From Pseudoalteromonas marina (GTDB lineage Bacteria > Pseudomonadota > Gammaproteobacteria > Enterobacterales > Alteromonadaceae), in NCBI RefSeq assembly GCF_000238335.3, contig NZ_AHCB03000006.1, forward strand, positions 310,001-374,000: a DNA stretch of 64,000 nucleotides, given 5' to 3'. Positions 43,479-53,201 of this stretch are shown here, in pieces. The translations under genes and the position numbers were made by a program. Every line of letters begins with the position of its first letter. Position 1 is the stretch's first letter. A model generated the notes under the pieces. That model was not told where the DNA came from, did no database searches, and saw only the letters and a list, made by a program, of their open reading frames with translations.

Positions 43479-45740
43479 TTACGCTTTTAATTGGTTACCT
43501 ATAGGCAGTTGCCTAATGCGTTTACCGCAGGCAGCAAAAATAGCGTTACACAATGCAGGGGCATAAACCGGTGTTGCGGGCTCCCCAACACCTGCAGGTG
43601 GTGCATCGCTTTGTATTATTTCTACTTCTACCTCTAAAGGTGAATCGCTCATACGCGGTACGCGGTAATCATGAAAGTTACTTTGCTGTACTCGGCCTTT
43701 ATCAAAAGTAATACCATCGCTAATTGCAGTGGTAATACCGTAAATAGAGCCACCTTGCGTTTGGTTTTTAACGGTATCGGTGTTTACTACCGTACCCGCA
43801 TCAATAGCCACCCACGATTTAATCACGTTTAAATCACCAGCGTCCGATACCTCTACCTCAACCACCGTAGCCACATAGGTTAAAAAGCTGCGGTGCGCAG
43901 CAATACCTAAGCCGCGCCCTTTTGGAAGTGTTCTCCCCCAATTTGCCATACTCGCTGCTTTTTCAATAACATGACGCAAACGGCTTGTTTCAAGTGGATA
44001 AACCGCTTTATCGCCACCGTAGTTATTATAGTTTGCGTTCTGGTTTGCAAAATCGATAGTACGCGCTGGCCCAATGGTTTCCAATAAATAATCTTTTGAG
44101 TCTTTACCCGCCTTGTGGGCAGCCTCATTTATAAATGACTGCACGGCAAACGCATGAAAAATATTTGTGACCGAGCGCATCCAGCCTATTCGGGCTTTTG
44201 CTGGTGCTTCACCTCGTTCCAGTTTCATATTGGGTGCTAAAATTGGATTATCAGTAAAACCTAGGTCTAGCTCAAAGCCACCAGGTGCAGATGCCCCTTC
44301 TTGAAAGGTAGACATAATTGGCGAAAACGCCGTGCGATGCAAGTAAGCCTCAATATTACCTTTTTCATTGAGTGACGCTTCAATATGTTGAGCCGATACC
44401 GCATGATAAAAACTGTGTTGAATATCATCCTCTCGAGTCCATTGAACGCGAATAGGTTTACCAGTTTTCATTGAAATGTAGGCGGCCTCTGCTGAAAAAT
44501 CAGGTTTTGATTTACGCCCAAATCCGCCACCTAACATGGTGACATGCACGTTAATTTTACTCTCGTCCATACCCAGTAATGCAGCCACAGTTTTCATATC
44601 GGCTTGCGGGTTTTGCGTTGCAGCCCAAATATCTACACTGTCTTTATTGTATATTGCCGTGGCGCAAGGTGGCTCCATAGGTGCTTGAGTTAAGTGCGGC
44701 GCGTAATAGTCGGCAACTAATTTATTGCTCGATTTAGCCAATACGCTGGTGGTATCGCCTTTTTCGCGCACATGCGCTTGCGGCTCATTCACTGTTTGCA
44801 GTAACGACTTTTTAAAGCTCTCTGAATTATAATCGCCATTTTTACCATCATCCCACACCACGTTTAGTGCTTTACGCGCCTGCCATGCAGCCCAGGTATT
44901 TTTAGCAACAATAGCAATACCGCCTTTTGGCTGAAATTGCGGCGCACCTTTTGGTACAGGCATTTCAATAACATCAACTACGCCATTAATTGCTTTAGCG
45001 GCGCTGGCATCAAACGATTTAACTACACCACCTACTACCGGAGGACGCTCAATAATAGCCACCAGCGCTTTTGGTTCGCGTACATCGGCAGCAAATGTGG
45101 CTTTACCGGTTACTAAATCGGTTAAATCTATGTGCGCCATACCGGTATTTATATAACGCCATTCTTTACGTGTTTTAAGTGTTAGCTTATCAGGCTCTGG
45201 CGGTGTAATACCAAGCGCTAGATCTATTAAATCTTTATAGGCAAGCGTTTTACCCGAGCTGTGGGTAACCACGTGCTGATTAGCTTTACAGGTTTGTGGC
45301 TCAACTTTCCAATATTTAGCAGCTGCGTGCTGCATCATGTAGCGTACACTTGCGCCCATTTCGCGCAGGCGCTGCATGTTGTAGCGAATACTACGCGAGC
45401 CATCGGTATTTTGATCCCCGTATTTAGGGTCACCTTTACCTTGAATAACAACTACTTTATCCCATGCAGCTTCCATTTCGTCTGCCACAATTTGAGCAAT
45501 GGCTGTACGAATTTGTTGGCCCATTTCAGAGCGGTGGCAGGTTATTTCAACCATACCATCGGGGCGCAGAGCTATAAATAAGTTAGCGCGCTTTGCTTGC
45601 TCAGAGGGTTGTTCTAACACGCCAGCAAACGCTCTTGGTGCACTGCCTACAAAATAAGTGCCTAATACTAATGCGCCTATTGCGCTGGTTTTTAAAAATT
45701 GGCGGCGGTTTAGGTCAAAGTACGTATTGTCGTTTTTCAT
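43479..45740 (-). CDS. Molybdenum hydroxylase large subunit (IorB-like)
   Basis: 753 residues. A twin-arginine signal lies at the N terminus ([16 protein letters not shown]). The xanthine-dehydrogenase-type molybdopterin domains follow, with [16 protein letters not shown] and the late [24 protein letters not shown] active-site region, where the catalytic Glu lies in GVGEPA. The two-subunit layout, with signal peptide and no FAD subunit, matches isoquinoline 1-oxidoreductase IorAB and similar aldehyde dehydrogenases that pass electrons to cytochromes. It overlaps the 2Fe-2S subunit gene by 4 bp. It probably works in the periplasm; the substrate is unknown. No maturation (XdhC-like) gene is present in the window. 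Confidence 0.9.
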   Translation of the reverse strand: MKNDNTYFDLNRRQFLKTSAIGALVLGTYFVGSAPRAFAGVLEQPSEQAKRANLFIALRPDGMVEITCHRSEMGQQIRTAIAQIVADEMEAAWDKVVVIQGKGDPKYGDQNTDGSRSIRYNMQRLREMGASVRYMMQHAAAKYWKVEPQTCKANQHVVTHSSGKTLAYKDLIDLALGITPPEPDKLTLKTRKEWRYINTGMAHIDLTDLVTGKATFAADVREPKALVAIIERPPVVGGVVKSFDASAAKAINGVVDVIEMPVPKGAPQFQPKGGIAIVAKNTWAAWQARKALNVVWDDGKNGDYNSESFKKSLLQTVNEPQAHVREKGDTTSVLAKSSNKLVADYYAPHLTQAPMEPPCATAIYNKDSVDIWAATQNPQADMKTVAALLGMDESKINVHVTMLGGGFGRKSKPDFSAEAAYISMKTGKPIRVQWTREDDIQHSFYHAVSAQHIEASLNEKGNIEAYLHRTAFSPIMSTFQEGASAPGGFELDLGFTDNPILAPNMKLERGEAPAKARIGWMRSVTNIFHAFAVQSFINEAAHKAGKDSKDYLLETIGPARTIDFANQNANYNNYGGDKAVYPLETSRLRHVIEKAASMANWGRTLPKGRGLGIAAHRSFLTYVATVVEVEVSDAGDLNVIKSWVAIDAGTVVNTDTVKNQTQGGSIYGITTAISDGITFDKGRVQQSNFHDYRVPRMSDSPLEVEVEIIQSDAPPAGVGEPATPVYAPALCNAIFAACGKRIRQLPIGNQLKA

Positions 45741-46234
45741 ACCTCTTCCCCTTGTTCATTTGGGTCAAAATACTCAACGCCCGCAATGGTTTTAGCCGCC
45801 GACTTAATCGCTTTATGAATACGCGGATAAGTGCCACAACGGCAAATATTGCCCGACATATTACTCACTATTTCATCATCAGTTGGATTGGGGTTAGCCG
45901 CTAATAAGCTTGCCGCTTGCATTATTTGCCCGCACTGACAAAACCCACATTGCGGCACTTTATGCTCAACCCACGCTTTTTGTACAGGGTGGTCGCCTTG
46001 CTCGCTTAGCCCTTCAATAGAGGTAATATTGCGCCCTACTACAGCCGATACCGGTAATACACATGAGCGCTGCGCTACGCCATCAATATGTATGGTGCAC
46101 GCACCACACTGCGCCATACCACAGCCAAATTTAGGCCCTGTTAAATTTAATTCATCTCGAAGATACCAAAGCACCGGCGTTGACGGATCGCCTGTAAACT
46201 CATGTTTATTACCATTAACGGTAAGCGTGATCAT
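45737..46234 (-). CDS. 2Fe-2S subunit of molybdenum hydroxylase (IorA-like)
   Basis: 165 residues. The N-terminal plant-type 2Fe-2S cluster is held by the cysteines of [21 protein letters not shown]. The C-terminal helical cluster is held by CGFCQCGQ and [11 protein letters not shown]. This is the full small subunit of a two-component hydroxylase, passing electrons from the molybdenum centre of the protein encoded next (4-bp overlap, translational coupling). It lacks a signal peptide, so it is presumably carried out with the Tat-targeted large subunit. Confidence 0.93.
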   Translation of the reverse strand: MITLTVNGNKHEFTGDPSTPVLWYLRDELNLTGPKFGCGMAQCGACTIHIDGVAQRSCVLPVSAVVGRNITSIEGLSEQGDHPVQKAWVEHKVPQCGFCQCGQIMQAASLLAANPNPTDDEIVSNMSGNICRCGTYPRIHKAIKSAAKTIAGVEYFDPNEQGEEV

Positions 46235-46388
46235 ATTTAACTCCTTGGCAAAGCGCTTTAAAGGAATTCCTTATTGCGCGAGAACGGTTTGAATACTTGC
46301 TACTTTTTTAGCCTACCACTTAGGATTGGTTTATTGAAATTTTTATCGGTAAGTGGCTTTAATAAGCATTGGCAAGTCGCTAAACATA

Positions 46389-46410
46389 AAAACCGCCCTA
46401 TGGCGGTTTT
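46389..46410 (-). terminator. Intrinsic terminator of racemase gene
   Basis: AAAACCGCC (46389-46397) pairs with GGCGGTTTT (46402-46410) around CTAT, 21 bp after the racemase stop on the minus strand. Confidence 0.85.
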
Positions 46411-46430
46411 ATGTATAAACTAAATGCTAG

Positions 46431-47126
46431 TTATTTAGTTAGTGCTAATTTAACCGCGGCCTGTGCATGAATTTGGGTGGTATCGTAAAGGGGCACGGTT
46501 GTATGTTTCGGCTCTACTAATAAAGCGATTTCAGTACAGCCTAAAACAATAGCCTGTGCACCTTTTTCAAACATACGCTCAATAATATTTATAAACTCAG
46601 CTCGGGCTTCATCATTAATAATACCTTGGCATAACTGATTGTAAATTATGTCGTGAACACGCGCTCGCTCATTAGGCTCGGGTATTAACACTTCAATGTT
46701 ATGCCTATCGGTTAACCGCCCTTTGTAAAAGTTTTGCTCCATTGTAAATTGCGTGCCCAGCAACCCTACTCGCGTTATTTTATCGTGTTTTAACTGATCT
46801 GCGGTTGCGTCAGCGATATGTAAAATAGGAATACTAATATTACTGGCGATATGGTCAGCCACTTTGTGCATGGTGTTTGTGCAAATAAGTAAAAAATCAG
46901 CCCCACCAGCCTCTACCGATTTAGCCGCCTCGGTAAGTAACTTAGCTGTTTGTTGCCAATCACCTTGATGCTGCAGCGTTTCAATTTCGGCAAAATCAAC
47001 ACTTATCATACAAATTTTGGCACTATGTAGCCCGCCCAATGAGTGTTTAACGCCTTCGTTTAAAGCCTTGTAATAGCTGGCTGTTGACTCCCAACTCATA
47101 CCACCAAGCATGCCAATCGTTTTCAT
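46431..47126 (-). CDS. Aspartate/glutamate racemase family protein (YgeA-like)
   Basis: 231 residues. It begins MKTIGMLGGMSWESTASYY, the typical start of this family. The two catalytic cysteines are C82 in LLICTNTMH and C197 in IVLGCTEIALL. Cofactor-independent racemases of this type convert L- and D-amino acids; E. coli YgeA acts broadly on several amino acids. Whether this one prefers Asp, Glu or another substrate cannot be read. It is encoded after the small membrane-protein genes of the Rhs region, but probably has its own promoter and has a clear terminator. Confidence 0.88.
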   Translation of the reverse strand: MKTIGMLGGMSWESTASYYKALNEGVKHSLGGLHSAKICMISVDFAEIETLQHQGDWQQTAKLLTEAAKSVEAGGADFLLICTNTMHKVADHIASNISIPILHIADATADQLKHDKITRVGLLGTQFTMEQNFYKGRLTDRHNIEVLIPEPNERARVHDIIYNQLCQGIINDEARAEFINIIERMFEKGAQAIVLGCTEIALLVEPKHTTVPLYDTTQIHAQAAVKLALTK

Positions 47127-47205
47127 AAAATTGCCTTTTTAGTTTACTAAAAGAACTAAGCAGTCATCCTAAAATATCTTGATTAGCTGAGGGATTAAGC
47201 TATAG

Positions 47206-47556
47206 CTATTTTTTAATGCCTCGTTCGGTTTTACAAACGATTACAATAGCGGTAATAAAATTAAAGAAAATGCCAAGAACAAACCAAAGTAAAGCACTTC
47301 GACCTGTAGATTTAGCCCACCAAGCACTGAAAAAAGCAAAAAAGAATACAGCCAATGCACTACGATTAAATTCCTCTTCTAACTTTTCTGTGTCGTAAGA
47401 CAAGCTCGATAACTTACTTTCTAACTCATTGACCTTTTTAGTTAATAGCATAATTTTTTCACTTTGCTCATTTTGTGCAGTGACTGTTTCTATAGGCTGA
47501 GCGTATGCCAATAATGAGCTTGCAACCCATATCATAATGCAGAGTATAAATTTCAT
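47206..47556 (-). CDS. Small exported/membrane protein with coiled coil
   Basis: 116 residues: a signal-like hydrophobic start (1-19, ending AYAQ), a coiled coil (about 28-64; KIMLLTKKVNELESKLSSLSYDTEKLEEEF) and two hydrophobic helices (about 67-80 and 86-106). The C terminus is basic (KTERGIKK). I do not recognise the family. It lies in the Rhs accessory region and could be a late member of that unit or an independent gene. Confidence 0.55.
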   Translation of the reverse strand: MKFILCIMIWVASSLLAYAQPIETVTAQNEQSEKIMLLTKKVNELESKLSSLSYDTEKLEEEFNRSALAVFFFAFFSAWWAKSTGRSALLWFVLGIFFNFITAIVIVCKTERGIKK

Positions 47557-47635
47557 TTTATTCCTTTAAATTATTTAAACTTAAACAGGAAATTAACCAA
47601 ATGCGTTAATTGAGGTTGAGATAAAAAACCAGTAT

Positions 47636-47959
47636 TTAAAGCTTTTCTTTGTTTATTAAAGCTCTTTCTTTAACTGCAGATTGGCGAATAAAAAACATTA
47701 TTACGCAGCCTGCAATATTCCCACCTATTAATAAATTGAGTATGGCTAAAGTAGTTATTTGATTAACTTTTCTCTTAGATACAGCCCATAAATGCCAAAA
47801 AGCATAACTACAAAGGCCAAGTACTGCCAAAACTAGCGAAAATGGATGTACACTCCCTTTTTTGAGAACAATAAATACCATTCCAGAAGCAAGAATTAGT
47901 AAAGCCCAGATAGTTGACAGGCAAAAGGCAAGACGCGACCCCATTTTTTTTGACCCCAT
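47636..47959 (-). CDS. Small 3TM membrane protein
   Basis: 107 residues with three or four hydrophobic segments (about 10-30, 38-60 and 68-92) and basic ends. No motif is recognised. Same strand as the Rhs gene, 140 bp after the preceding 129-residue gene, with a possible weak terminator between them. Confidence 0.5.
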   Translation of the reverse strand: MGSKKMGSRLAFCLSTIWALLILASGMVFIVLKKGSVHPFSLVLAVLGLCSYAFWHLWAVSKRKVNQITTLAILNLLIGGNIAGCVIMFFIRQSAVKERALINKEKL

Positions 47960-48037
47960 TATTTTTTCTCCGAACAGATTTTTTCAATGAGCCGCTTAGC
48001 CTGCCTTGAAAACAAACTCAAGTTACCAGAGCCAAAA

Positions 48038-48083
48038 AAAGCCCCACGAGTGCAACCTTCAGGTAAACACAGAGTGAGGCTTT
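48038..48083 (-). terminator. Possible weak terminator after Rhs-coupled gene
   Basis: AAAGCCCCAC (48038-48047) pairs with GTGAGGCTTT (48074-48083) with one mismatch and a long loop of 26 bases. On the minus strand it ends in T residues, 17 bp after the stop. Confidence 0.4.
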
Positions 48084-48099
48084 AAACTGAAAATCGAAA

Positions 48100-48489
48100 C
48101 TAAACTATTAAATTATCTAAATAGCTACTAAGCTCTTTAATTTGTTTTGCATCACAAAATATCTTAGTACTTTCACCACTGTCTAAATTAATTACTAAGC
48201 ATTTCCATACCAAATAATTTTTGACTTCAATTGCTTTAATACTAGAAAGTTTTTTATGGTATGACAACTTCGTAATACCAATTATAATTTCTTTATTCTT
48301 AAAGCCCACTTTAGAAAATGAACCTGAGAAATAATTAATTTTTCCTTGGTTGTTATAAGTAAAACAACCAGCACATCTTATCAACTTTTCAAAATTAGTA
48401 TTTATTCGGTTTCTGGTTACAAGAAGAGCCAAAAGACCGAAAAATAAATAATCTGCTATGATCGAACTTATTACTAAAAAAACTATCAT
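48100..48489 (-). CDS. Membrane-anchored small protein coupled to Rhs gene
   Basis: 129 residues. One N-terminal hydrophobic helix (about 2-23) is followed by a soluble part of mostly beta-strand and a terminal helix: GKINYFSGSFSKVGFKNKEIIIGITK, VWKCLVINLDSG and IKELSSYLDNLIV, which resembles a PH-like fold. I do not recognise it. Its start lies 8 bp after the Rhs stop and its ribosome binding site (AGGATA) touches that stop codon, so it is translated together with the Rhs protein. That position is where polymorphic-toxin systems keep an immunity gene, but this role is inference. Confidence 0.6.
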   Translation of the reverse strand: MIVFLVISSIIADYLFFGLLALLVTRNRINTNFEKLIRCAGCFTYNNQGKINYFSGSFSKVGFKNKEIIIGITKLSYHKKLSSIKAIEVKNYLVWKCLVINLDSGESTKIFCDAKQIKELSSYLDNLIV

Positions 48490-48497
48490 TAAATATC

Positions 48498-51400
48498 CTA
48501 CTCAAACCAAGCACTAACTCCGGTAACTATATCGGCTAATACATCTGTTTTATAAACTTCTCCATAGGTACCTGTTATTCCAGCTTCTGCGCCTACCCCT
48601 AAGGATAAACCGAACTCTCTTATAATCCCTTCGGTAGGCTCTCGCTTTCCATGAAATATATCTCGCGCGGCATCGACACCATGGTGTGATGCTGGTAAAC
48701 CTATAGAGCCATTTACATTAGCCCCTGAACCACTCAATGCTAAACCATACCCACCAAAATCATCGATAGTCACATCATCACTTGTCCAAACTGCGTTCCA
48801 GAATAGGCCAAATCCTTTACCTGCACCGGCTCCTAGCTCTTTATTTGCGACATAAGCCAACTCTAAAGTATCAGAGTCAAACAGTATCATTGAACTCGCA
48901 CTACCTTTACCAAAGAAAGTGAAACCACCGCCTACATTTATACCAATTGGCTCTTCACCACTGGGGTCAATAAATTTATGTGGATTATTATTAGCATATA
49001 CGTAGCGATTAAAACCGTGCACGGCATTTCCACTTTCTTGGTGCCCCAAGAATTCTACCGGATCATTCGAATAAAAACGCCCGATAACTGGATCATAGTA
49101 TCGTGCCTGCATATAACTCAACCCTAAGTCGGTGTCGAATTTATGCCCTGTGTACCCCACATCATCTTTGGGGGCTTCTATCGTTTCACCAAATGGACGA
49201 GCATGCTGTCGGCTTTCATCTATGCTTTGCGATGTTACATCACCATATTTAGCTATGAGTTTTTTACCTAAGTAAATATAGTTAGTACCTTCACCGGTTA
49301 TGGTGTCACCTTTTTCTCTGTACAGTAATGTACCACCTTGGCTGTACATTGAATAACTTGTACCATTGATGTCAGTTTGTTTTACTCGGCGATTATGCCC
49401 GTCATATAGATAGCTATTGCCTTTTGCAGTGGTAAGTTGGTTAGCACGGTTAAAGTTAAGCGTATATGCGCCATTATCATTGATGTTCCCTCGATCATCA
49501 TAACCTATTGAGCCGTATTGGCCATTTACGCCATTCACTTTAAATAAGCGATTTTTAGCATAATCATATTCATAGGTAAGTGTTTTATTTTTACTTTTAT
49601 AGTATGTGATGTTTCCAAACCCATCGTAATGCATTTCACTCGAGCCGATTTCAGAGCCACCAGTGGTGCTTGTTAGGCGGTCTAGGCCATCATATTCTAA
49701 ATTCGTCAAACTATATTTAGGGTTTTGGTCATCAATGATTGAGGTAACATTCGCATTATTATCGTAATCATAAGTCAATGACATAACCGTACTAGGTAGA
49801 TTACTGCCACCGGCGCCTGTATCTTTTAAGCGTTTTGGCAGTAAACTATCTGTGTGTATTGTTGTTTCATGTTTTACACCGTTGCCATATGTAAATGATT
49901 TCAACAAACCATTTGCATAATATGTAGCACTTTTAGCAAAGCTTAAAGCAACAGTTCCACCATCATAACTTTGCGCTTCTGTTGGCTCACCAAAACTATT
50001 GGGCTGGAAATTTACAATAGTTCCATCGGGGTAACCTAAGTGCTCTAGCTGTTGTAAATCATTGTATTTATAATCAAGCATTAGAGGTGTTTCATCATCA
50101 ACAAATAATTGTTCTTCTTCAAGAAGGTTTTGATTATTGTATTCGTAACGATGAACTACGCTGCCAGCTTCTAAAGTCAAAATGTTACCATTGTTATCCC
50201 GTTCGTAAATCACGTCTCCCGAGTTATCTGGGTAGTCAACTTTATGTAATTCGCCGTGACCATCATAACTAAAGGTGGTACTATTTTCTGGTTCTGAAAT
50301 ACGACATTCAGTATCATCAACTCCAGGTTTACTCCAAACTAATTCACCTAAAGCATTGTGTTTATAAAGCACGTTACCAACATCCTCACGAGTTACTAGG
50401 CATAATTGTTTATAATCATCATAGTAACGATTTTCATGAAAAGTTTTCAAGTTAGCATCGCTAGTATAACCATTTTGAGAAATTGAATTTACGTGTCCAT
50501 AAACATCAACATCAATTGTTGTTGTGACATTTTCCGGTGATTCAATTCTAGTTATTACATCATAATTAGGAGAGCCAAATGCTTGAAACGAAGTAGTGGT
50601 AGTGTTTCCTTTTGCGTCGGTAACTTGAATTCTATTACCGGCTAAATATGCATAGGTGACTTGACCTAAACCACTAGTAGAAACTTCTTTAATACGACCA
50701 AACCCATCGTAAATAGTCTCTATACCATTTAAATTTATTTTTGAAGATGACCAAAATGATTCAAAAATCTTCTGGTTATTATAATCGTAGTTAAAGTTTT
50801 TATAACGCGTATCTGTACCATCTGTTTGAACAAGTTGTTTTAACCTCATCAAACCATCAAATATCTCGGTTACAGAGTAAACAGGCTCACTCTCGCAGCT
50901 ACTTAGTTCAAGATCTAAATTACAATATTTGACAATCCGTTTAGGGCTTGTACCGTCTGAATAGTCCCAAGTGAAAAATTTACCATACCAATCATTACCA
51001 AACTTTTCGTCATTAGAATAACTTACAGCTTGAATAGCACCACTAGAGTGGTATGAAAAACTCGTTTGGTTTCCATTTAAATCAGTTGTTCCTATTTCCC
51101 AACCATTAGCGTCCAACTCCTTTGACATAGTAATATGATCATCGCCATACCTGGCTATTTTTCTTATCGTTTTTGCTATACCAAACTTATAATCTGAAAA
51201 TAAAACAAATCGATTTCCTTGGTTATTAACCGCATTATATTCCTCTTTTATTATATTTCCTTCCGAATCATATTCAGGATAACGATTTACCCATCTCCCA
51301 AACTGTTTCTTCTCAAACGGTAAGCCTAACCCATCATATTGCCCTTTAGCTGTTACATCATCATGGTAGGTGATCTCTGAAATAGTTTGATAGCTGTTTT

Positions 51401-53186
51401 CACTATCATCTTCAGATACCATTACTGATGTTGGCAAACCCAATAACCAGTTATCACCGGTTTCATGTTGGTAGGATAACAGTGTAAATTTTGTTTTACC
51501 GCTAAAGCTTTCTTCTATCTTTGTTGGCTTCCCATACAAGTCATCAGATTCAAAACTTGTACTATATATACCGCCATCTTGCGAAATAATACGTCCTTTT
51601 AATCTTACTTTTGAAGTTAAAGATTTAGCTATATCTTCTGGGAAATCCAAGAAAGTAAATTCGCCTATGTCTGCTATTAATTCATAGGTATAGTTTATTT
51701 CTTTTGTAATAGAATCTTCATTCTCCGAATCATAGTTGGTGACAACTTCTCTCAATAACTTACCATGTTGAAATGATTTATCATCAGAAAAATATTTAAT
51801 CGAAGTGTCCAAATCTCGAGTTGCTGTAAACTGGACCACGTTCTTTGAATTAAGGCTGCTATCTTTATAATCAAAAAACCATGTATTAGTATTATCAACA
51901 CCATCATTCACTACTTTTGAATGTAACTTTCTATTTTCTCTATATGGATCGTTCCTCATACGATTAAATACTTTATACGAGTAAGATATTGTTCCCCCGC
52001 TTGGAAGGGTAACCATAGTAAGGAGTCTAGGACCATTATATTCGAAGTAATGAGGGTTACCTTCATCTCGATATGATTTCTTATCATCCAATGAAACTTC
52101 GCCATATTTATAACGCCAGACTTTTTCTCCAGAGGTAACTTCGCTTAAATAATACCTTCCATCCATCGGATTATCATAATAGCCATATTCAATAGACTGA
52201 CCACCATCAACTGCTATATTTTTGATTCTCTCATTATATCTGCTAGGTGTTGATGAGAAGTAATTTACATCTATATTTGTACCGTCACTACGATTTATTT
52301 TGGTCAACCTTTGCTCTATATAAGGAACTCTTATATGCGATGCATTATGTCCTATATCATTCTTTGGCATAAAAAAGTTGCCATGAGATTCATAATCATA
52401 GGTAATGGCTGTCCCAAAAATGTTATTTACTTCTGAAGCAAATAGAGTTGTATTTCCTGTATGATTAAATTGATGACTTAAGCCAATATGACTATAAATA
52501 GCTTGAACAACGTCTATTCTATATGTAAGACCTTTTGGTGACTTTACAACAAAGCCGTTACCATCACTCGTACATGTTGCTATCCAGTCATTAGTTGTAA
52601 CCCATTTAGCTGATGGATAGCGAGCATCGTCTGTATTTTTGAATAATTGCTGAGCTGACTGGCCCGGTATTTTTAAAGTCATGCCTGACCAATATTTCTT
52701 AGCGATCTGTATTCCACCGCTATTTAATGTAGAAGCACGGCCATCACCAGGGTATGGATCGTTACAGATTCCCGTTCTAGTTGTACTAACATGATCTATC
52801 AGCTTATCGTATTCAGCTTTATCAGGGGTCGCACTCCATCCTCTAGTTATGCCATAAGGTACAGTTGGTATTATTATCCTTGGAATCTCCAGGCGCCAGT
52901 TGCTCATACTGCCAATTTGACCGTTAAAACCCCAGACTCTCTCACTTTGCCCAAAACTTCTTGAAATCAAAATGTCCATACCATTTCCACCAGGAATGTG
53001 CATGTCTATAGATTCGTAACTCAGCTGACCATTTATAGGGTTAATATTCTCGCCTACACTTTGATACCCATTTTCAATAGAGTATTGTTCAGTAAACCCT
53101 TTGTAATCTTTTGCTGTTAAGCTCTCAACAGAGCTTGAAAAAAAGAGTATGACAAGTAGTGGTATTCCACATATCAAATTATTCAT
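48498..53186 (-). CDS. Exported Rhs/YD-repeat protein with variable tail
   Basis: 1562 residues with a signal peptide (about 1-25). The N-terminal region has VGENINPINGQLSYESIDMHI, as in secreted Rhs/SpvB-like proteins, then many YD repeats to about 1320 (GNGVKHETTIH, YDGLDRLTSTTGG, YDGFGNITYYK, YDGHNRRVKQT). The Rhs core end is GYTGHKFDTDLGLSYMQARY through DPVIGRFYSNDPVEF and FIDPSGEEP. A 149-residue tail (about 1414-1562) differs in style: Gly-rich, beta-type, e.g. LSLGVGAEAGITGTYG. The YIHTDLLGSP-type block normally seen in the core is missing here, but a copy ends the upstream protein. The shell formed by YD repeats usually encloses the tail. A toxic activity of the tail is not shown. Confidence 0.85.
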   Translation of the reverse strand: MNNLICGIPLLVILFFSSSVESLTAKDYKGFTEQYSIENGYQSVGENINPINGQLSYESIDMHIPGGNGMDILISRSFGQSERVWGFNGQIGSMSNWRLEIPRIIIPTVPYGITRGWSATPDKAEYDKLIDHVSTTRTGICNDPYPGDGRASTLNSGGIQIAKKYWSGMTLKIPGQSAQQLFKNTDDARYPSAKWVTTNDWIATCTSDGNGFVVKSPKGLTYRIDVVQAIYSHIGLSHQFNHTGNTTLFASEVNNIFGTAITYDYESHGNFFMPKNDIGHNASHIRVPYIEQRLTKINRSDGTNIDVNYFSSTPSRYNERIKNIAVDGGQSIEYGYYDNPMDGRYYLSEVTSGEKVWRYKYGEVSLDDKKSYRDEGNPHYFEYNGPRLLTMVTLPSGGTISYSYKVFNRMRNDPYRENRKLHSKVVNDGVDNTNTWFFDYKDSSLNSKNVVQFTATRDLDTSIKYFSDDKSFQHGKLLREVVTNYDSENEDSITKEINYTYELIADIGEFTFLDFPEDIAKSLTSKVRLKGRIISQDGGIYSTSFESDDLYGKPTKIEESFSGKTKFTLLSYQHETGDNWLLGLPTSVMVSEDDSENSYQTISEITYHDDVTAKGQYDGLGLPFEKKQFGRWVNRYPEYDSEGNIIKEEYNAVNNQGNRFVLFSDYKFGIAKTIRKIARYGDDHITMSKELDANGWEIGTTDLNGNQTSFSYHSSGAIQAVSYSNDEKFGNDWYGKFFTWDYSDGTSPKRIVKYCNLDLELSSCESEPVYSVTEIFDGLMRLKQLVQTDGTDTRYKNFNYDYNNQKIFESFWSSSKINLNGIETIYDGFGRIKEVSTSGLGQVTYAYLAGNRIQVTDAKGNTTTTSFQAFGSPNYDVITRIESPENVTTTIDVDVYGHVNSISQNGYTSDANLKTFHENRYYDDYKQLCLVTREDVGNVLYKHNALGELVWSKPGVDDTECRISEPENSTTFSYDGHGELHKVDYPDNSGDVIYERDNNGNILTLEAGSVVHRYEYNNQNLLEEEQLFVDDETPLMLDYKYNDLQQLEHLGYPDGTIVNFQPNSFGEPTEAQSYDGGTVALSFAKSATYYANGLLKSFTYGNGVKHETTIHTDSLLPKRLKDTGAGGSNLPSTVMSLTYDYDNNANVTSIIDDQNPKYSLTNLEYDGLDRLTSTTGGSEIGSSEMHYDGFGNITYYKSKNKTLTYEYDYAKNRLFKVNGVNGQYGSIGYDDRGNINDNGAYTLNFNRANQLTTAKGNSYLYDGHNRRVKQTDINGTSYSMYSQGGTLLYREKGDTITGEGTNYIYLGKKLIAKYGDVTSQSIDESRQHARPFGETIEAPKDDVGYTGHKFDTDLGLSYMQARYYDPVIGRFYSNDPVEFLGHQESGNAVHGFNRYVYANNNPHKFIDPSGEEPIGINVGGGFTFFGKGSASSMILFDSDTLELAYVANKELGAGAGKGFGLFWNAVWTSDDVTIDDFGGYGLALSGSGANVNGSIGLPASHHGVDAARDIFHGKREPTEGIIREFGLSLGVGAEAGITGTYGEVYKTDVLADIVTGVSAWFE

Positions 53187-53201
53187 TTCTACTTAAATCC
53201 T

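Noticed and set aside
43907..44128. Same-strand overlapping frame inside the molybdopterin subunit
   Set aside because: Out-of-frame within a clear domain; no independent support.
49400..51300. Direct repeats within the Rhs gene as a possible mobile element or CRISPR
   Set aside because: The repetition is protein-level YD repeats with diverged DNA; no regular spacers, no terminal inverted repeats.
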